Origin: Saccharibacillus brassicae
GTDB taxonomy: Bacteria > Bacillota > Bacilli > Paenibacillales > Paenibacillaceae
Direction: 5' to 3'
Assembly: GCF_006542275.1 (NCBI RefSeq)
Contig: NZ_CP041217.1
Coordinates: forward strand, 3,784,501 to 3,848,500
DNA: 64,000 nt
Part shown: in pieces, positions 44,473 through 53,485 of the stretch
Numbering within the stretch: the first letter of the stretch is position 1
Layout of the letters: every line of letters starts with the position of its first letter
Translations under genes and position numbers: made by a program
Notes under the pieces: model-generated
Seen by the model: the letters and a program-made list of their open reading frames with translations, nothing else
The model's database searches: none
Told to the model about the DNA's origin: nothing

Positions 44473-45645
44473 ATGGGAAAAGGATGGAAGACGCTGCTGG
44501 CCTTCGCGCTGACGACGGGATTGATCGCGGGAGGCGCGCTGCCCGGCGCTTCGACGCAGAGAGCGGAAGCGGCTGCGGCGGCGACCAAAACGTACGGCTA
44601 TTCGGACCCGGCGGCAGGGCGCACTTATGTCCCGCTCCGCGTGCTGAGCACGTTCGCGGGAGCGAAGATTAGCGGCAAGACCGGCAAGGGCAAGCTTGAG
44701 ATCGTCAAAGGCAAACAGCGGATCACGCTGCACACGGGACGCAAAAAAGCGGAGATCGACGGCAAAAAAGTGCGGATCGACGCGGCGCCTTTTGCTTATG
44801 CGGGCGTGACGTACGTGCCGCTCGGCTTCGCCGCGAAGCATCTCGGATTGACGCTCGAATGGAACGATGCGACGTCTTCGATGCACGTCGCAAGCGGCGA
44901 CAAGGCGATGGATCTGCCGATCATCCGCCGCGGTTCGCTGACCGACCGGCCCGTGAGCTACCGCCAGCAGGTATTCTACGTCGGCGGCGCCGCGATCCGC
45001 GCCAACGTCGTCACCGTGCAGCTGATGCATCCGCGGGTATCGCTGGACGCCGCTTTTGCCCATCACAGAGTGGGCACCGTACAGAATCTGAGCGCGATCG
45101 CCGCCCAGAACGGCGCGTATGCCGCGATTAACGCGACCTACTTCGACGCGTACAGCTCCGCCGTCTACCGGGCCCCGTACGGCTACCTCGTCAGCAAAGG
45201 CGACGTCAAGTTCATCAACGGCGGCACCGATCTCACCGTCTTCGCCTACGACCGGAACCATCTGGCGCGCCTGATTCCGGGCCTTCAGTTCGGCAAAGCC
45301 TACGAAGAAGGCCAGGTCGAAGGCGCCGTGCAGGCCGGACCGCGGCTGGTCAACAACGGCCGCATCGCGGTCAACGCGGTCAAGGAAGGCTTCCGCGATC
45401 CGAGCATCCTCCGCGGCCGGGCCGCGCGCAGCGCGATCGGCATTACCCGCGACCACAAGCTGATCATGGTCACGCTCCGCCGCTCCAGCATGCCGCAGCT
45501 GGCACACATCATGAAGCAGGCCGGCGCGTACCAGGCGATGAACCTGGACGGCGGCGCTTCGAGCGGGCTGTACCTGAACGGCAAATACGTCACCAAGCCG
45601 GGCCGCAAAGTAAGCAACGCGCTGCTGGTAAAAGTGAGAAGATAG
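44473..45645 (+). CDS. Secreted phosphodiester glycosidase (NAGPA-like) with copper amine oxidase N-type domain
   Basis: 390 aa from ATG 44473 (AGGAGACC upstream). Signal peptide ending near AEA-A (residue 36). Then a copper-amine-oxidase-N/stalk domain (about 42-145, GRTYVPLRVLSTFAGA and GVTYVPLGFAAKHLGL) and a phosphodiester glycosidase domain (about 165-388) with AINATYFDAYSSAVYR, GPRLVNNGRIAV, SAIGITRDHKLIMVTL and MNLDGGASSGLYLNGKYV. The family removes sugar phosphodiesters, for example N-acetylglucosamine-1-phosphodiester, and in Bacillota is linked with cell-wall polymers. Extracellular, perhaps wall-attached. Confidence 0.9.
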   Translation: MGKGWKTLLAFALTTGLIAGGALPGASTQRAEAAAAATKTYGYSDPAAGRTYVPLRVLSTFAGAKISGKTGKGKLEIVKGKQRITLHTGRKKAEIDGKKVRIDAAPFAYAGVTYVPLGFAAKHLGLTLEWNDATSSMHVASGDKAMDLPIIRRGSLTDRPVSYRQQVFYVGGAAIRANVVTVQLMHPRVSLDAAFAHHRVGTVQNLSAIAAQNGAYAAINATYFDAYSSAVYRAPYGYLVSKGDVKFINGGTDLTVFAYDRNHLARLIPGLQFGKAYEEGQVEGAVQAGPRLVNNGRIAVNAVKEGFRDPSILRGRAARSAIGITRDHKLIMVTLRRSSMPQLAHIMKQAGAYQAMNLDGGASSGLYLNGKYVTKPGRKVSNALLVKVRR

Positions 45646-45729
45646 CCCGATTCGGCGGCGGGCCGGGCGGGACGTCGAACGGCGCCTCTAGCGGCGTGTC
45701 GAACAACGTGACCGCCGTACAGGCACACG

Positions 45730-45775
45730 CAAACAAGGACCTCGGCGAGAGACGCCGACGGTCCTTGTTTTTGTG
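45730..45775 (+). terminator. Rho-independent terminator
   Basis: AACAAGGACC / GGTCCTTGTT arms with inner GGCG/CGCC, then T-run. Confidence 0.9.
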
Positions 45776-45867
45776 CGTGCGGAAGCATATCATCCATGCC
45801 ACGCACCTCATCCATCGCCTATACCGCCTTATTCATGCTTAGCACCGTGTCCCCCACGCCGCACCAC

Positions 45868-46060
45868 CCCTAACGAATCCTCCTATCGCTATTTGCCCGT
45901 ATTTCGCTATTTTCGCCATCTAACGAATCCTCATATCGTTATTCGCCCGAAATCGCCCGTTTAAGGACGATTCGAGTCCAATAGCGTGATGACGATTCGT
46001 TAAAAATCGAAAACGCTCGTTTGCGAACCAATAGCGTGATCACGATTCGTTAGCGAAAGA
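45868..46060. repeat. TAACGAATC...CGTTATT repeats in both orientations
   Basis: Two direct copies at about 45870-45895 and 45921-45945 read TAACGAATCCTC(A/C)TATCG(C/T)TATT. Two copies at about 45980-46000 and 46030-46055 are the same sequence on the opposite strand (AATAGCGTGATGACGATTCGTTA). The whole block is a large imperfect inverted repeat. Confidence 0.8.
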
Positions 46061-46094
46061 GTCCAAGCGAGAAGAATATTACCGTTTGCACGCA

Positions 46095-46126
46095 AAAAAA
46101 CACCCTGCCGCAGCCGGGGGTGTTTT
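46095..46126. terminator. Bidirectional hairpin terminator
   Basis: AAAAACACCC / GGGTGTTTT arms; would end the minus-strand DUF4181 transcript. Confidence 0.7.
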
Positions 46127-46149
46127 AATCCTTTTTACTACGATTAGTT

Positions 46150-46300
46150 ACCTACACCGGCTCCACATTGACCGGCTCCGCAATTGTCTATGCCGATTCC
46201 GCAATCGCTGCCCGCTCAATCGTTACCGACGCTGCATTGACCGGCTCCACATTGACCGGCCCCGCAATCGTCTATGCCGGCTCCGCAATCGCCGCCCGCT
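46150..46300. repeat. Repeats of CCGGCTCCACATTGA / CCGGCTCCGCAATCG
   Basis: A block of about 80 bp (46157-46215) is repeated with changes at 46240-46300, made of shorter 18-21 bp units. It runs into the 3' end of the DUF4181 gene and so encodes its Ala/Glu-rich tail. Confidence 0.7.
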
Positions 46301-46751
46301 CGTTCGCCGACCCGGCAATCGCTACCGTCTCCACAATCACGGCCCCCGCTGCCTCCGGGCCGCCACCGGCAGCGTCGTTCAGCCGATCGTTTTGCACCAC
46401 GAGCCAGGTCGTGTACAGCAGCAGCATCAGCACGATCAGGCCGAGCGAGATCAGCGACGCGATATGCTTTTGGCTGCCGGGCACGATTTTCCAGTCCCGG
46501 TACAGCAAGTAACCGCGCTGGATCAGCACGAGCGCGAATACGCCGAGCAGCGCCCAGCTGTCTTCGGCGAACAGGACGAGCACCGCGAACAGGCAGGCCA
46601 ACGCGATCAGGCCAAGCGTATCGAGCAGCGGCGAGTTGGACTTGCGGTTCTTGAACGCTTCTTCGGGCACGAACCATTTTTCCAATACCCATTCTCCGCA
46701 CACCATGATGATCGCAAGCACGGTCAGAAAAACCATAAATACCGAATCCAT
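46272..46751 (-). CDS. DUF4181-type membrane protein with extended tail
   Basis: 159 aa from ATG at 46749-46751, with GAGGAGG upstream. Four membrane helices (about 3-22, 42-62, 67-85, 97-118) and the conserved pattern WFVPEEAFKNR...NSPL, which is the loop typical of DUF4181 proteins. The C-terminal 30 residues are Ala/Glu-rich and encoded by the repeat block. Three paralogs lie at 49252-50400 on the same strand. Function of the family is unknown. Confidence 0.78.
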   Translation of the reverse strand: MDSVFMVFLTVLAIIMVCGEWVLEKWFVPEEAFKNRKSNSPLLDTLGLIALACLFAVLVLFAEDSWALLGVFALVLIQRGYLLYRDWKIVPGSQKHIASLISLGLIVLMLLLYTTWLVVQNDRLNDAAGGGPEAAGAVIVETVAIAGSANERAAIAEPA

Positions 46752-46875
46752 GGGAATCCTCCTCTCCAACAGTCTGTTTCTCTTTACATAGACGCTTGAA
46801 GAGAGTGAAACGTTTCGCTGAACGCCTACAGAAATTAAAGTCTTTATTCCGAGTATTAATAGCCCTTTAGTCTAA

Positions 46876-46900
46876 TAATTCCGGGACTTTTTGCCGATGA
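46876..46900 (+). promoter_or_regulatory. SigD-type promoter of the second chemoreceptor
   Basis: TAAT, 13 bp, GCCGATGA; close to SigD consensus and 42 bp before the start of a chemotaxis receptor. Confidence 0.7.
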
Positions 46901-46941
46901 AGACGAGGTACTCATGAAAATTCTTCGGGGATGTGAACGTG

Positions 46942-48453
46942 ATGAAAGATTGGAATCAAATGCGTGCGGAAGATTTGCGTCTCAAAAACCGGCTGGTGTT
47001 CTACTCGCTGGCCATTACCGTCCTGCTCGCCCTGCTGATGTACGTCGCGGTCGAGATGGATGCCACAGCGCGGTATATTCTGATCGCCGGCGATCTGGCA
47101 AGCGTCGTCGTGGTCGGCATTTTGTATTTCGGTCGCAAGCGGGAAAAAGCGATCGCGTACGTCGCCCTGATCATGCTCGGCGTCACCCATTCGGCCGCCG
47201 CGATCATCGTGCCGAGCGTCGTCAACATCGTGCCGGTGTACCTGGTGCTCGTGCTGTCGCTCGTCTACATGCAGCGGGCGCCGCTGTATACCGGCTTCGG
47301 CGCCGCCGTTCTGCTGCTGGCCGCGTATATCTACAAAGGCAGCGCCTACGGCATGGAGCGGGACCATATCGTCGCGCATTTGTTCTTCTTCGTCATTATC
47401 AGCGTCATCTTGTTCAATTTCCAGCAGATCGCCGACCGCATGTTCCGGCAGCTCGCCGACACGCAGCGGCATACGCAGGAACTGCTGGAGCGCACGGAGC
47501 GGCAGGGCGTATCGCTGCGCGAAAACGTCCGCGTCGTCTCGGGCAACATGGAAGCCGTCTCGTCCGGCAGCCAGGAGAACGCCGTCTCGTTCGACGAGAT
47601 GAATATCGCCGTGCAGGAAGTGACGCAGGGCGCCGTGTCCCAGAGCGAACTGCTGACCGGCGTGACCGACGCGATCCGTCTCAGCGGCGACCAGCTCGGC
47701 GGCATGCTGCAATCGCTTGGCCAGCTGCGCGAGCGCAGCGAGACGGCAGCCGATTCTTCGCACCGCGGCGACGAGATCGTCGGCGGGCTGTACCGCCTGA
47801 TCGGCGAGTTCGAGACGCAGGTGCGCACCGCGGCCGAAGAAGTCAACGGACTGGCCGAGCAGGTCTCGTCTTCGTCGCAGCTGATCGGCACCATTCAGGA
47901 GATTTCTTCACAGACGAATCTGCTGTCGCTGAACGCCAGTATCGAAGCGGCGCGTGCCGGCGAATCCGGCCGCGGCTTCGCGGTCGTGGCGGGCGAGATC
48001 CGCAAGCTGGCCGACCTGTCCGCCAAGGCGGCGGAGCAGATCTCCGGCAATCTGTCGCTTGTCGGCAGCCATTCCGGCAGTACCCAGCGCAGCATGCAGA
48101 CGATCGCGGTGCGCATGCAGGAGTGCATGGGCATGGTGGAGGAGACGCGCGACGTGTTCTCGTCGATCCGCTCGTCCGTCGGGGAAGTGAGCGAGTCCGT
48201 CAACCGTTACGACGACATGATCGGCACCGTGCGGCTCTCGTCCGAAGAGATCGAGCGCTCGTCGGAGAGCCTGGCCGCGATCAGCGAGCAGTCCACCGCC
48301 GCCATGCAGCAGGTGTCCGCGTCGCTAATCGAACTCGTCCGCAAAAACGCCGACATCCTCGAACTTATCCGCCACAACGAAACGGCGCTGCGCAGCATGG
48401 CGGCCGAAGCGTCGGAAGACGAAGAGGATCTGCCGCAGGCGCTGCAAGGCTGA
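46942..48453 (+). CDS. Methyl-accepting chemotaxis protein with six membrane helices
   Basis: 503 aa from ATG 46942 (GGGG at 46927-46930); a GTG nine bases earlier is too close to the ribosome binding site. The first 175 residues hold five or six membrane helices and little extracellular sequence. No HAMP is evident. The signalling domain has the tip [21 protein letters not shown] near residue 320. Such receptors probably sense membrane or intracellular signals. Confidence 0.92.
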   Translation: MKDWNQMRAEDLRLKNRLVFYSLAITVLLALLMYVAVEMDATARYILIAGDLASVVVVGILYFGRKREKAIAYVALIMLGVTHSAAAIIVPSVVNIVPVYLVLVLSLVYMQRAPLYTGFGAAVLLLAAYIYKGSAYGMERDHIVAHLFFFVIISVILFNFQQIADRMFRQLADTQRHTQELLERTERQGVSLRENVRVVSGNMEAVSSGSQENAVSFDEMNIAVQEVTQGAVSQSELLTGVTDAIRLSGDQLGGMLQSLGQLRERSETAADSSHRGDEIVGGLYRLIGEFETQVRTAAEEVNGLAEQVSSSSQLIGTIQEISSQTNLLSLNASIEAARAGESGRGFAVVAGEIRKLADLSAKAAEQISGNLSLVGSHSGSTQRSMQTIAVRMQECMGMVEETRDVFSSIRSSVGEVSESVNRYDDMIGTVRLSSEEIERSSESLAAISEQSTAAMQQVSASLIELVRKNADILELIRHNETALRSMAAEASEDEEDLPQALQG

Positions 48454-48481
48454 GCGAAATAGACACGTTTGTCGGAATAGG

Positions 48482-48526
48482 AAAAAAGCCCGTTGGCCGG
48501 AATATCGGCAGCGGGCTTTTTTTGTC
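48482..48526 (+). terminator. Rho-independent terminator
   Basis: AAAAAGCCCG / CGGGCTTTTT arms with inner GCCG/CGGC, seven T. Confidence 0.92.
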
Positions 48527-48529
48527 GTA

Positions 48530-48575
48530 GGTCGGCTCGTGGATCGGCTCGTGGATCGGCTCGTGGAGCGGGTCC
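48530..48575. repeat. 12-bp repeat GTGGATCGGCTC, four copies
   Basis: Perfect tandem copies directly after the chemoreceptor terminator. Confidence 0.9.
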
Positions 48576-48683
48576 GCTCGGAACGCTTGCGCAAGCCCGG
48601 CGCAGCCTCGGCTCTTGCCGGCACCTAGCTTCGGCTTCTCGCCGGCGTACTCCCGGGCTCTCACCCACGCATATGCGAGCCTT

Positions 48684-48732
48684 TAACGGTACTTACCGGT
48701 ACTTACCGGTACTTACCGGTACTCACCGGCAT
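48684..48732. repeat. 10-bp repeat GGTACTTACC, about five copies
   Basis: GGTACTTACC repeats in tandem, the last as GGTACTCACC, running into the stop codon of the gene on the minus strand. Confidence 0.9.
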
Positions 48733-49157
48733 TCGCCCTGCACCGCCATTTGGCCGTCCGCCCCGATCGTCACCGTCACCGCTCCGCTGAGCGACTCCGT
48801 GTAGCCGCAGATCGTGCCGCCGTACGCTTCTCCGCCCGCGCCGACGGCCCGCAGCCCCAGCTCGCCCGCGCCCTGCATCTCAAGCTCCGGACGGATGTTC
48901 CGGCTCTCGCCGCTGGGAACGGGGCGGGGATAGGCGTATTTCGCGTCATCTTGTCCGTCGATCCGCAGTTCAATCTCGGTCAGCTCCGCGCCGGATTCGT
49001 TATGCAGCGTAACGACAAGCGGACGGAAATCCCGGAGAATCGGGATCAAGACGAACACCGCCAACAAGGCGCCGCCGAGCAGGAGGACCGAGAGCAGCAG
49101 AATCAGCGTTTTTTTAAAAGAAAGAGGGTGGCGTTCGCGGTTCGTCGTGCGGTTCAT
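48723..49157 (-). CDS. Single-pass membrane protein, 144 aa, function unknown
   Basis: GGAGG stands before ATG 49155-49157. Basic N-terminus, one membrane helix at about 15-40 (TLILLLSVLLLGGALLAVFVLI), then an extracellular beta-rich domain of 100 residues (VTLHNESGAELTEIELRIDG, IRPELEMQGAGELGLRAVG) with two cysteines. The C-terminus is encoded next to a 10-bp repeat array. No family recognised. Upstream of the three DUF4181 genes in gene order on the map but downstream in transcription. Confidence 0.75.
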   Translation of the reverse strand: MNRTTNRERHPLSFKKTLILLLSVLLLGGALLAVFVLIPILRDFRPLVVTLHNESGAELTEIELRIDGQDDAKYAYPRPVPSGESRNIRPELEMQGAGELGLRAVGAGGEAYGGTICGYTESLSGAVTVTIGADGQMAVQGECR

Positions 49158-49251
49158 GGCAAATAACCTCCGTCGTCAAAATAAGGGACTTCGCCCCTAC
49201 CCGGAAGACGGAGGATATCGCGGTTTTGTCGCAGAGCGCCCGGCACGAATA

Positions 49252-49623
49252 TTACGCGTACGTCACCCAGCCGTAGAGTCCGGACAGCAGGCACATCCCG
49301 CCGATCCAGCAGAGCGTCACCACATGGCGGCGGGTGTGCGGCAGGTATTTTTTCTCAAGCGCCATTATGGACAGACCGGTCAGCAGAACCAACGCAAACG
49401 CGATCAGATCAAACGAAGCCGGCGGAAGCCGCAGTCCGAGCAGCCCCAGCAGCAGCGCGATCGCGAGCAGCGTGATGCCGTAAACGTAACGCTTGAGACG
49501 CGGCACGTCCGTCAGCCTGCGCCGATCCGCACCCGTGACGATAAGATCGGCGACGACGAAGTTCAGCAGCAGGAGAAGCAGCGTATTGCCGAGCAGAATG
49601 ATCGGAAACGTGGTTGGGTTCAT
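49252..49623 (-). CDS. DUF4181-type membrane protein
   Basis: 123 aa; AAAGGAGC precedes ATG. Four membrane helices. Conserved pattern RRRLTDVPRLKRYVYGITL and LEKKYLPHTRRHVVTL, the latter shared with the other two neighbours (DRKYVPETREHRL and LERKYLPNTRRHLATL). Last of three tandem paralogs. Unknown function. Confidence 0.82.
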   Translation of the reverse strand: MNPTTFPIILLGNTLLLLLLNFVVADLIVTGADRRRLTDVPRLKRYVYGITLLAIALLLGLLGLRLPPASFDLIAFALVLLTGLSIMALEKKYLPHTRRHVVTLCWIGGMCLLSGLYGWVTYA

Positions 49624-49644
49624 GGGGTTGCTCCTTTCGGCGGT

Positions 49645-50001
49645 TCAACTGATCACATCGCTTGCATGGAAAAAGACCGCCAGTCCGATCATCAGCACCG
49701 CCATAATGGCGCACAGCCGGTGTTCCCTCGTCTCCGGCACGTATTTGCGGTCTATGAGAGCAAACAGAATCATCGACAGCGCGAGCAGGCCGAGCGCCGG
49801 CACCCACGTCGGTCGTTCAAGCGACCGCATCAGCAGCACAAAGCAGGGTACGCCGGGCAGAGAAGCCGCCGCCGTCAGCCCGTAGTAAGTCTTTTTGACG
49901 CGGTCATGTTCAAAAGTCGGCTTGCCCCGCACGATCCACATCCGAAGCAGCGAAGCGGTAATCGTCAGCAGACCGAGAACGAGAACGATAGGGGATTGCA
50001 T
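49645..50001 (-). CDS. DUF4181-type membrane protein
   Basis: 118 aa; AAGGAGG precedes ATG 49999-50001. Four membrane helices, with GKPTFEHDRVKKTYYGLT after helix 1 and DRKYVPETREHRLCAI after helix 3. Middle member of the tandem set, 21 bp from the next gene; likely cotranscribed. Confidence 0.82.
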   Translation of the reverse strand: MQSPIVLVLGLLTITASLLRMWIVRGKPTFEHDRVKKTYYGLTAAASLPGVPCFVLLMRSLERPTWVPALGLLALSMILFALIDRKYVPETREHRLCAIMAVLMIGLAVFFHASDVIS

Positions 50002-50028
50002 CGCGTTCAGCCTCCTTGGCAGATTAGC

Positions 50029-50400
50029 TCACAGATACAGCGGATAAATTACAAAGTAGCCGGCCATGACGACGACCGTCACCGCGAACGACAGCAGCGT
50101 GGCGAGATGTCTTCGGGTATTCGGCAAATATTTGCGCTCCAGCCACGCTTGCGAGAGACCGAACAGCGCCACGATGCCCAGCGCCGCGATCAGGAAGTAA
50201 GGTCGGTCCTCAGCGTAGATAAGCAGAAACGCCAACGCCGCCGCCAGCACCAGATTGATGCCAAACGCATACAGCTTCGGTGCCATCCGCTCCAGATCCA
50301 TCAGACTGCGCCGATCTTCCCCACGAACGATTTTCCAGATAAAAAACAGCCGCGCCGCCCCGACGAAGAGGAGCAAGATTAGACCTGAGTAGTTTTGCAT
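50029..50400 (-). CDS. DUF4181-type membrane protein
   Basis: 123 aa. Four membrane helices, KIVRGEDRRSLMDLERMAPKL after helix 1 and LERKYLPNTRRHLATLL after helix 3. First gene of the tandem operon of three. The paralogs are diverged, so the duplications are old. Confidence 0.82.
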   Translation of the reverse strand: MQNYSGLILLLFVGAARLFFIWKIVRGEDRRSLMDLERMAPKLYAFGINLVLAAALAFLLIYAEDRPYFLIAALGIVALFGLSQAWLERKYLPNTRRHLATLLSFAVTVVVMAGYFVIYPLYL

Positions 50401-50754
50401 GGGATCACCTGCTTTCTATTCTTTCTATATAAGTAGAACGAGCTGAACCGGCATGAAGTTACGAATAAATAAGTCCCATTATCCGTATAAGGCAGTAGAA
50501 TAACCCTCTTTCAAAGAAATTTCTAGAAAATAACCAGTAATCTAGTTCCCAAACAAGTTCCAGCAAGCTACAATAGACAAAGATGACTATCGAACCAGAG
50601 ACAAGCCCTTACGAACCAGGCCGCAGGACCCGGTAAGCCCTTGTCTACAGCATCCTCCAGACTGCCGCGTATCCGCTGTATTTATATCATATCCACAGAT
50701 TCCGGAAGCCCCGGACTTCTTCACGGGATCTGTCTCATCAGGGAGTGACACCTT
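50401..50754. promoter_or_regulatory. Divergent promoter region with hairpin before the NERD gene
   Basis: TTCCCA, 17 bp, TACAAT (50546-50574) is a moderate promoter match. A dyad GACAAG...TTAC / GTAA...CTTGTC spans 50600-50645 in the leader of the NERD gene and could form a hairpin. No gene. Confidence 0.5.
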
Positions 50755-51387
50755 ATGGCTTATATGATCCCGGACACCATCCCCCGCACGGCGACGGCAG
50801 GCGAACGCCTGCTGTTCCATACGCTCCGCGAACACCTTCCCGACGATTACATCGTCTATTACGAACCCCGGATCGCCGGCCGGCGTCCCGACTATGTCGT
50901 GATCGGACCGGACCTCGGCATGCTCGTGCTCGAAGTGAAAGACTATACCGAGAGCACGCTGTACGAACTCTACCCCGACGAATGGCGCATCTACAGCACC
51001 CGCGGCGAGCTGCATACCGTCAGCAATCCGCTGCATCAAGCCCGTACCTACGCTTTTAATATTGTGGACAAGCTCAAAAAAGACAAAAGTCTCATTCAGG
51101 TCGGCGGCAGCCACTACGGCAGACTCAAATTCCGGTTCGGCTTCGGCGTCGTGTTCACCCGGATGCGCGAGACGCATATCGTCAAGCACCAGCTGCACCG
51201 CGTGATCGATCCACAGTTTCTGCTGACCCGGGACGATATCGATCCGGAAAACGAACACTTCGACGGCACCGCGCTGCTGGAGCGGATGCTGGGCATGTTC
51301 AATTTCCCGTTTCACGCAAGCCAACTGCTGAGCGCGGAAGACGTCAAAGCGAGATCTGCATCAGGAAGCGTTGGTGTACCAGTTTAA
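50755..51387 (+). pseudogene. NERD-domain nuclease-related protein, truncated
   Basis: 210 codons. The N-terminal 120 residues form a NERD domain (PD-(D/E)xK-like): AGERLLFHTLREHL, RRPDYVVIGPDLGMLVLEVKDY. Related full-length proteins carry a C-terminal superfamily I helicase and are much longer. Here, after SAEDVKA, a frame change gives a short nonsense tail, while frame +2 reads on as RDLHQEALVYQFNMG before stopping. The composition falls to AT-rich at the same point. I read this as a gene cut by insertion of the accessory segment to its right, keeping only the nuclease part. A short active NERD protein cannot be excluded. Confidence 0.72.
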
Positions 51388-51772
51388 CATGGGACTTCTA
51401 CCGTATAAATTTTTCTCTATTTAGAATGAAGCTAAGAACTTGGGCGGGAATCTGAATTTACACGCGCCCTTAGAAGGAATAAAATGTGTATGATCTAAAA
51501 CTCACTTTAAATCGGGATGAAACAAATTATTTTAGTGAAAGGTTATCCAATATAAATATATGTATTAAAGAGGAAATAGAAGAGATGAACGCTTTCCAGC
51601 TTAACTGAATGTGCACAACAATGAGGTCGTTTTACTAAAGTGAGCTTCTAAAATTGTAAGGATTCTTTTAATTAGAGCGAATCATTTTTGTATTAAGGAG
51701 GTGAGGATAGGATAAAAAACAGGAATGGATATTATAAAATTAAATCTTAATTGAAATGAATGGAGGGCTTTT
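51388..51772. other. AT-rich boundary region
   Basis: Start of the low-GC accessory segment. It contains the short reading frame listed at 51486 and a ribosome-binding-type AAGGAGGTGAGG at 51695-51706 that is followed by no long frame, perhaps a relic of an erased gene start. Confidence 0.5.
51486..51608 (+). CDS. Possible small peptide gene, 40 aa
   Basis: GTG start at 51486 after AAGGAAT; acidic peptide MYDLKLTLNRDETNYFS...EEIEEMNAFQLN. Codon use is AT-rich as in the following genes. It may instead be the remnant of a larger gene. Low confidence. Confidence 0.25.
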   Translation: MYDLKLTLNRDETNYFSERLSNINICIKEEIEEMNAFQLN

Positions 51773-52165
51773 GTGGCTAAAGCAGGAGACTTTTTTATTG
51801 TTGAAATTAAACAAGCACATATGCAGTGGGGAATTCATCGGTATACAAACACAAGGGATCCAAGGTATGGAGAAGGTTACTTGCAAATCCCTGCTTATCA
51901 TGCAAGACGTTTAAGTATTTATAATAGCAATCACCGTAGTGCTTCTACTAACTACACTTGTGATTCAGTGGATGGTTTCTTAAAAGAGGTTGTATTGAAA
52001 GCAGCTGGTTGTAGTAAAGGCGGAAGTGTAATTGCTAAGCAATTTCAAGGGCGTGGTGATCTTTTAATGCTTGGCGATTGGTATCAGCATGTTAATGCTC
52101 AAGTAGGGGATAAAGTGAAAGTAACATTTAAAACTCCTAGATATATTGAAATTGAAAAGATTTAA
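51773..52165 (+). CDS. Hypothetical protein, 130 aa, first gene of the accessory cluster
   Basis: GTG 51773 after GGAGGG. The protein is basic and beta-rich, with GDFFIVEIKQAHMQWGIHRY at the start, GGSVIAKQFQGRGDLLMLG in the middle and GDKVKVTFKTPRYIEIEKI at the end. This shape recalls small barrel domains that bind nucleic acids, but no family is assigned. It precedes the restriction endonuclease and has a terminator-like hairpin between. AT-rich, unlike the core genes. Confidence 0.65.
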   Translation: MAKAGDFFIVEIKQAHMQWGIHRYTNTRDPRYGEGYLQIPAYHARRLSIYNSNHRSASTNYTCDSVDGFLKEVVLKAAGCSKGGSVIAKQFQGRGDLLMLGDWYQHVNAQVGDKVKVTFKTPRYIEIEKI

Positions 52166-52224
52166 AATTTAGAAATTAGGATGTCAAGGTAAGAAAAATT
52201 TTTATGTATAATCGTAAAAAGTGT

Positions 52225-52264
52225 CAAGCCGGCTGTCTTAAGCAATATTTAAACAGCCGGTTTA
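52225..52264 (+). terminator. Hairpin after the 130-aa gene
   Basis: AAGCCGGCTGT and ACAGCCGGTTT arms with a TTAA/TTAA inner pairing; weak T-run. Its presence argues that the following gene starts after it. Confidence 0.7.
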
Positions 52265-52347
52265 GCGTTAAAAGAAGTTATAATAAAATGAATAATATAT
52301 TTAATACATTTAAGTGGAACGCAATTGCACTGGAGGTAACAGAAGAT

Positions 52348-53481
52348 ATGAGATTGCTTTGCTCAAATATTTTACCTTTGCGTATCGAAGAGTCCCAGAC
52401 AGCATTTATTGAGTACTTTAATGAAGCTGCTTCCAATGCTGATTGTTTAGAAATAGCTGTTGGGTATGTTTCGAAAGCAGCTCTGAAGGAGTTGCAAAGA
52501 GTTGTTGAAGAGAATAGTATCAATAAAGTTTGCTTAAATATCGGAATGTATTATTTAGAAGGAATGCCAGAAGGTACTTATCACGCGGCTATGTCACTCA
52601 ACCAAGCTTGGAAAGAATCAGATATTGATGGCGAAGTGCGAATGGTTAAAGCTTTTAAATATCACGGAAAACTATATGCTTTTTACAAAAATGGAAAACC
52701 CATAGCTGGAATTGTAGGATCTCATAATTTAGGCGCCATAAAACTAGAAGCATCTAATTTGCGGCAATACGAAGTTTCAACAGTTACTGAAATCTCGGAA
52801 GAAGTAGAAGAAATAACAAATATTATTCAAAAACTAAAAAAAACGAACTGTTCTTCTAATATTGAAGAGTTGCAAGTTCCACTAGTTCGTGAACTTAATA
52901 ACGCATTAGTCGATCAAGAATTTGTTGCGAAAATTACGTCTGATGAGATTGATGCTTATAAGAGAAAAATGACGAATATATCTTTTGAAATTCCTTTGAA
53001 AGTACCTAAAGACCATGAAGATCCTAAAATGCGAGGTTCTAACATAAACGTATGCTATGCAAATGGAAGAAAAAGGGTTTGGTGGGAAATAGAGATAGTA
53101 GTGGGGAAAGAAATAAGAGATCTACCTGGTTACCCAGCACATCAAGTACCTTTTATGGCAATAACTGATGATGGATGGAAATTTAAAGTATGGACCTGTG
53201 GTCAAAATAACAAAAATCTGTACTCTAAAGATGACTTGAAAATAATGGGACGTTGGATAAAAGGTCGCCTTGTATCTGCAGGTTTAGTAGAATCAGTAAA
53301 CCAAGTTGAGAAGGATACCTTGTTTGAAGGAATGATAACAGAAGAAATCCTTGAACAATATGGAAGAAAAAGCATTACTCTCACTAAAACAACATTGAGA
53401 ACAACTACAGAAGATGGTACGGAAATGGATGTCTGGATGCTTTCATTTTTACCACATAATGAAGATGTGGGGGAGATATAA
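52348..53481 (+). CDS. PLD-superfamily type II restriction endonuclease, NgoFVII-like
   Basis: 377 aa from ATG 52348, preceded by GGAGGT; earlier in-frame starts overlap the hairpin. The N-terminal 170 residues hold a phospholipase D-type nuclease motif, KYHGKLYAFYKNGKPIAG followed by VGSHNLGAIK (HxK...SxN), one per chain, so a dimer would form the active site. The C-terminal 190 residues resemble the DNA-recognition part of NgoFVII-type enzymes (PFMAITDDGWKFKVWTCGQ, IMGRWIKGRLVSAGL, ILEQYGRKSITLTKTTL). NgoFVII cuts GCSGC and is paired with a C5 methyltransferase; the site here is unknown. Stops four bases before the Z1 gene. AT-rich. Confidence 0.82.
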   Translation: MRLLCSNILPLRIEESQTAFIEYFNEAASNADCLEIAVGYVSKAALKELQRVVEENSINKVCLNIGMYYLEGMPEGTYHAAMSLNQAWKESDIDGEVRMVKAFKYHGKLYAFYKNGKPIAGIVGSHNLGAIKLEASNLRQYEVSTVTEISEEVEEITNIIQKLKKTNCSSNIEELQVPLVRELNNALVDQEFVAKITSDEIDAYKRKMTNISFEIPLKVPKDHEDPKMRGSNINVCYANGRKRVWWEIEIVVGKEIRDLPGYPAHQVPFMAITDDGWKFKVWTCGQNNKNLYSKDDLKIMGRWIKGRLVSAGLVESVNQVEKDTLFEGMITEEILEQYGRKSITLTKTTLRTTTEDGTEMDVWMLSFLPHNEDVGEI

Positions 53482-53485
53482 AATC

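Noticed and set aside
52204..52347. Extra 48 residues at the N-terminus of the PLD nuclease
   Set aside because: This part overlaps a hairpin and has no ribosome binding site; the ATG at 52348 follows GGAGGT.
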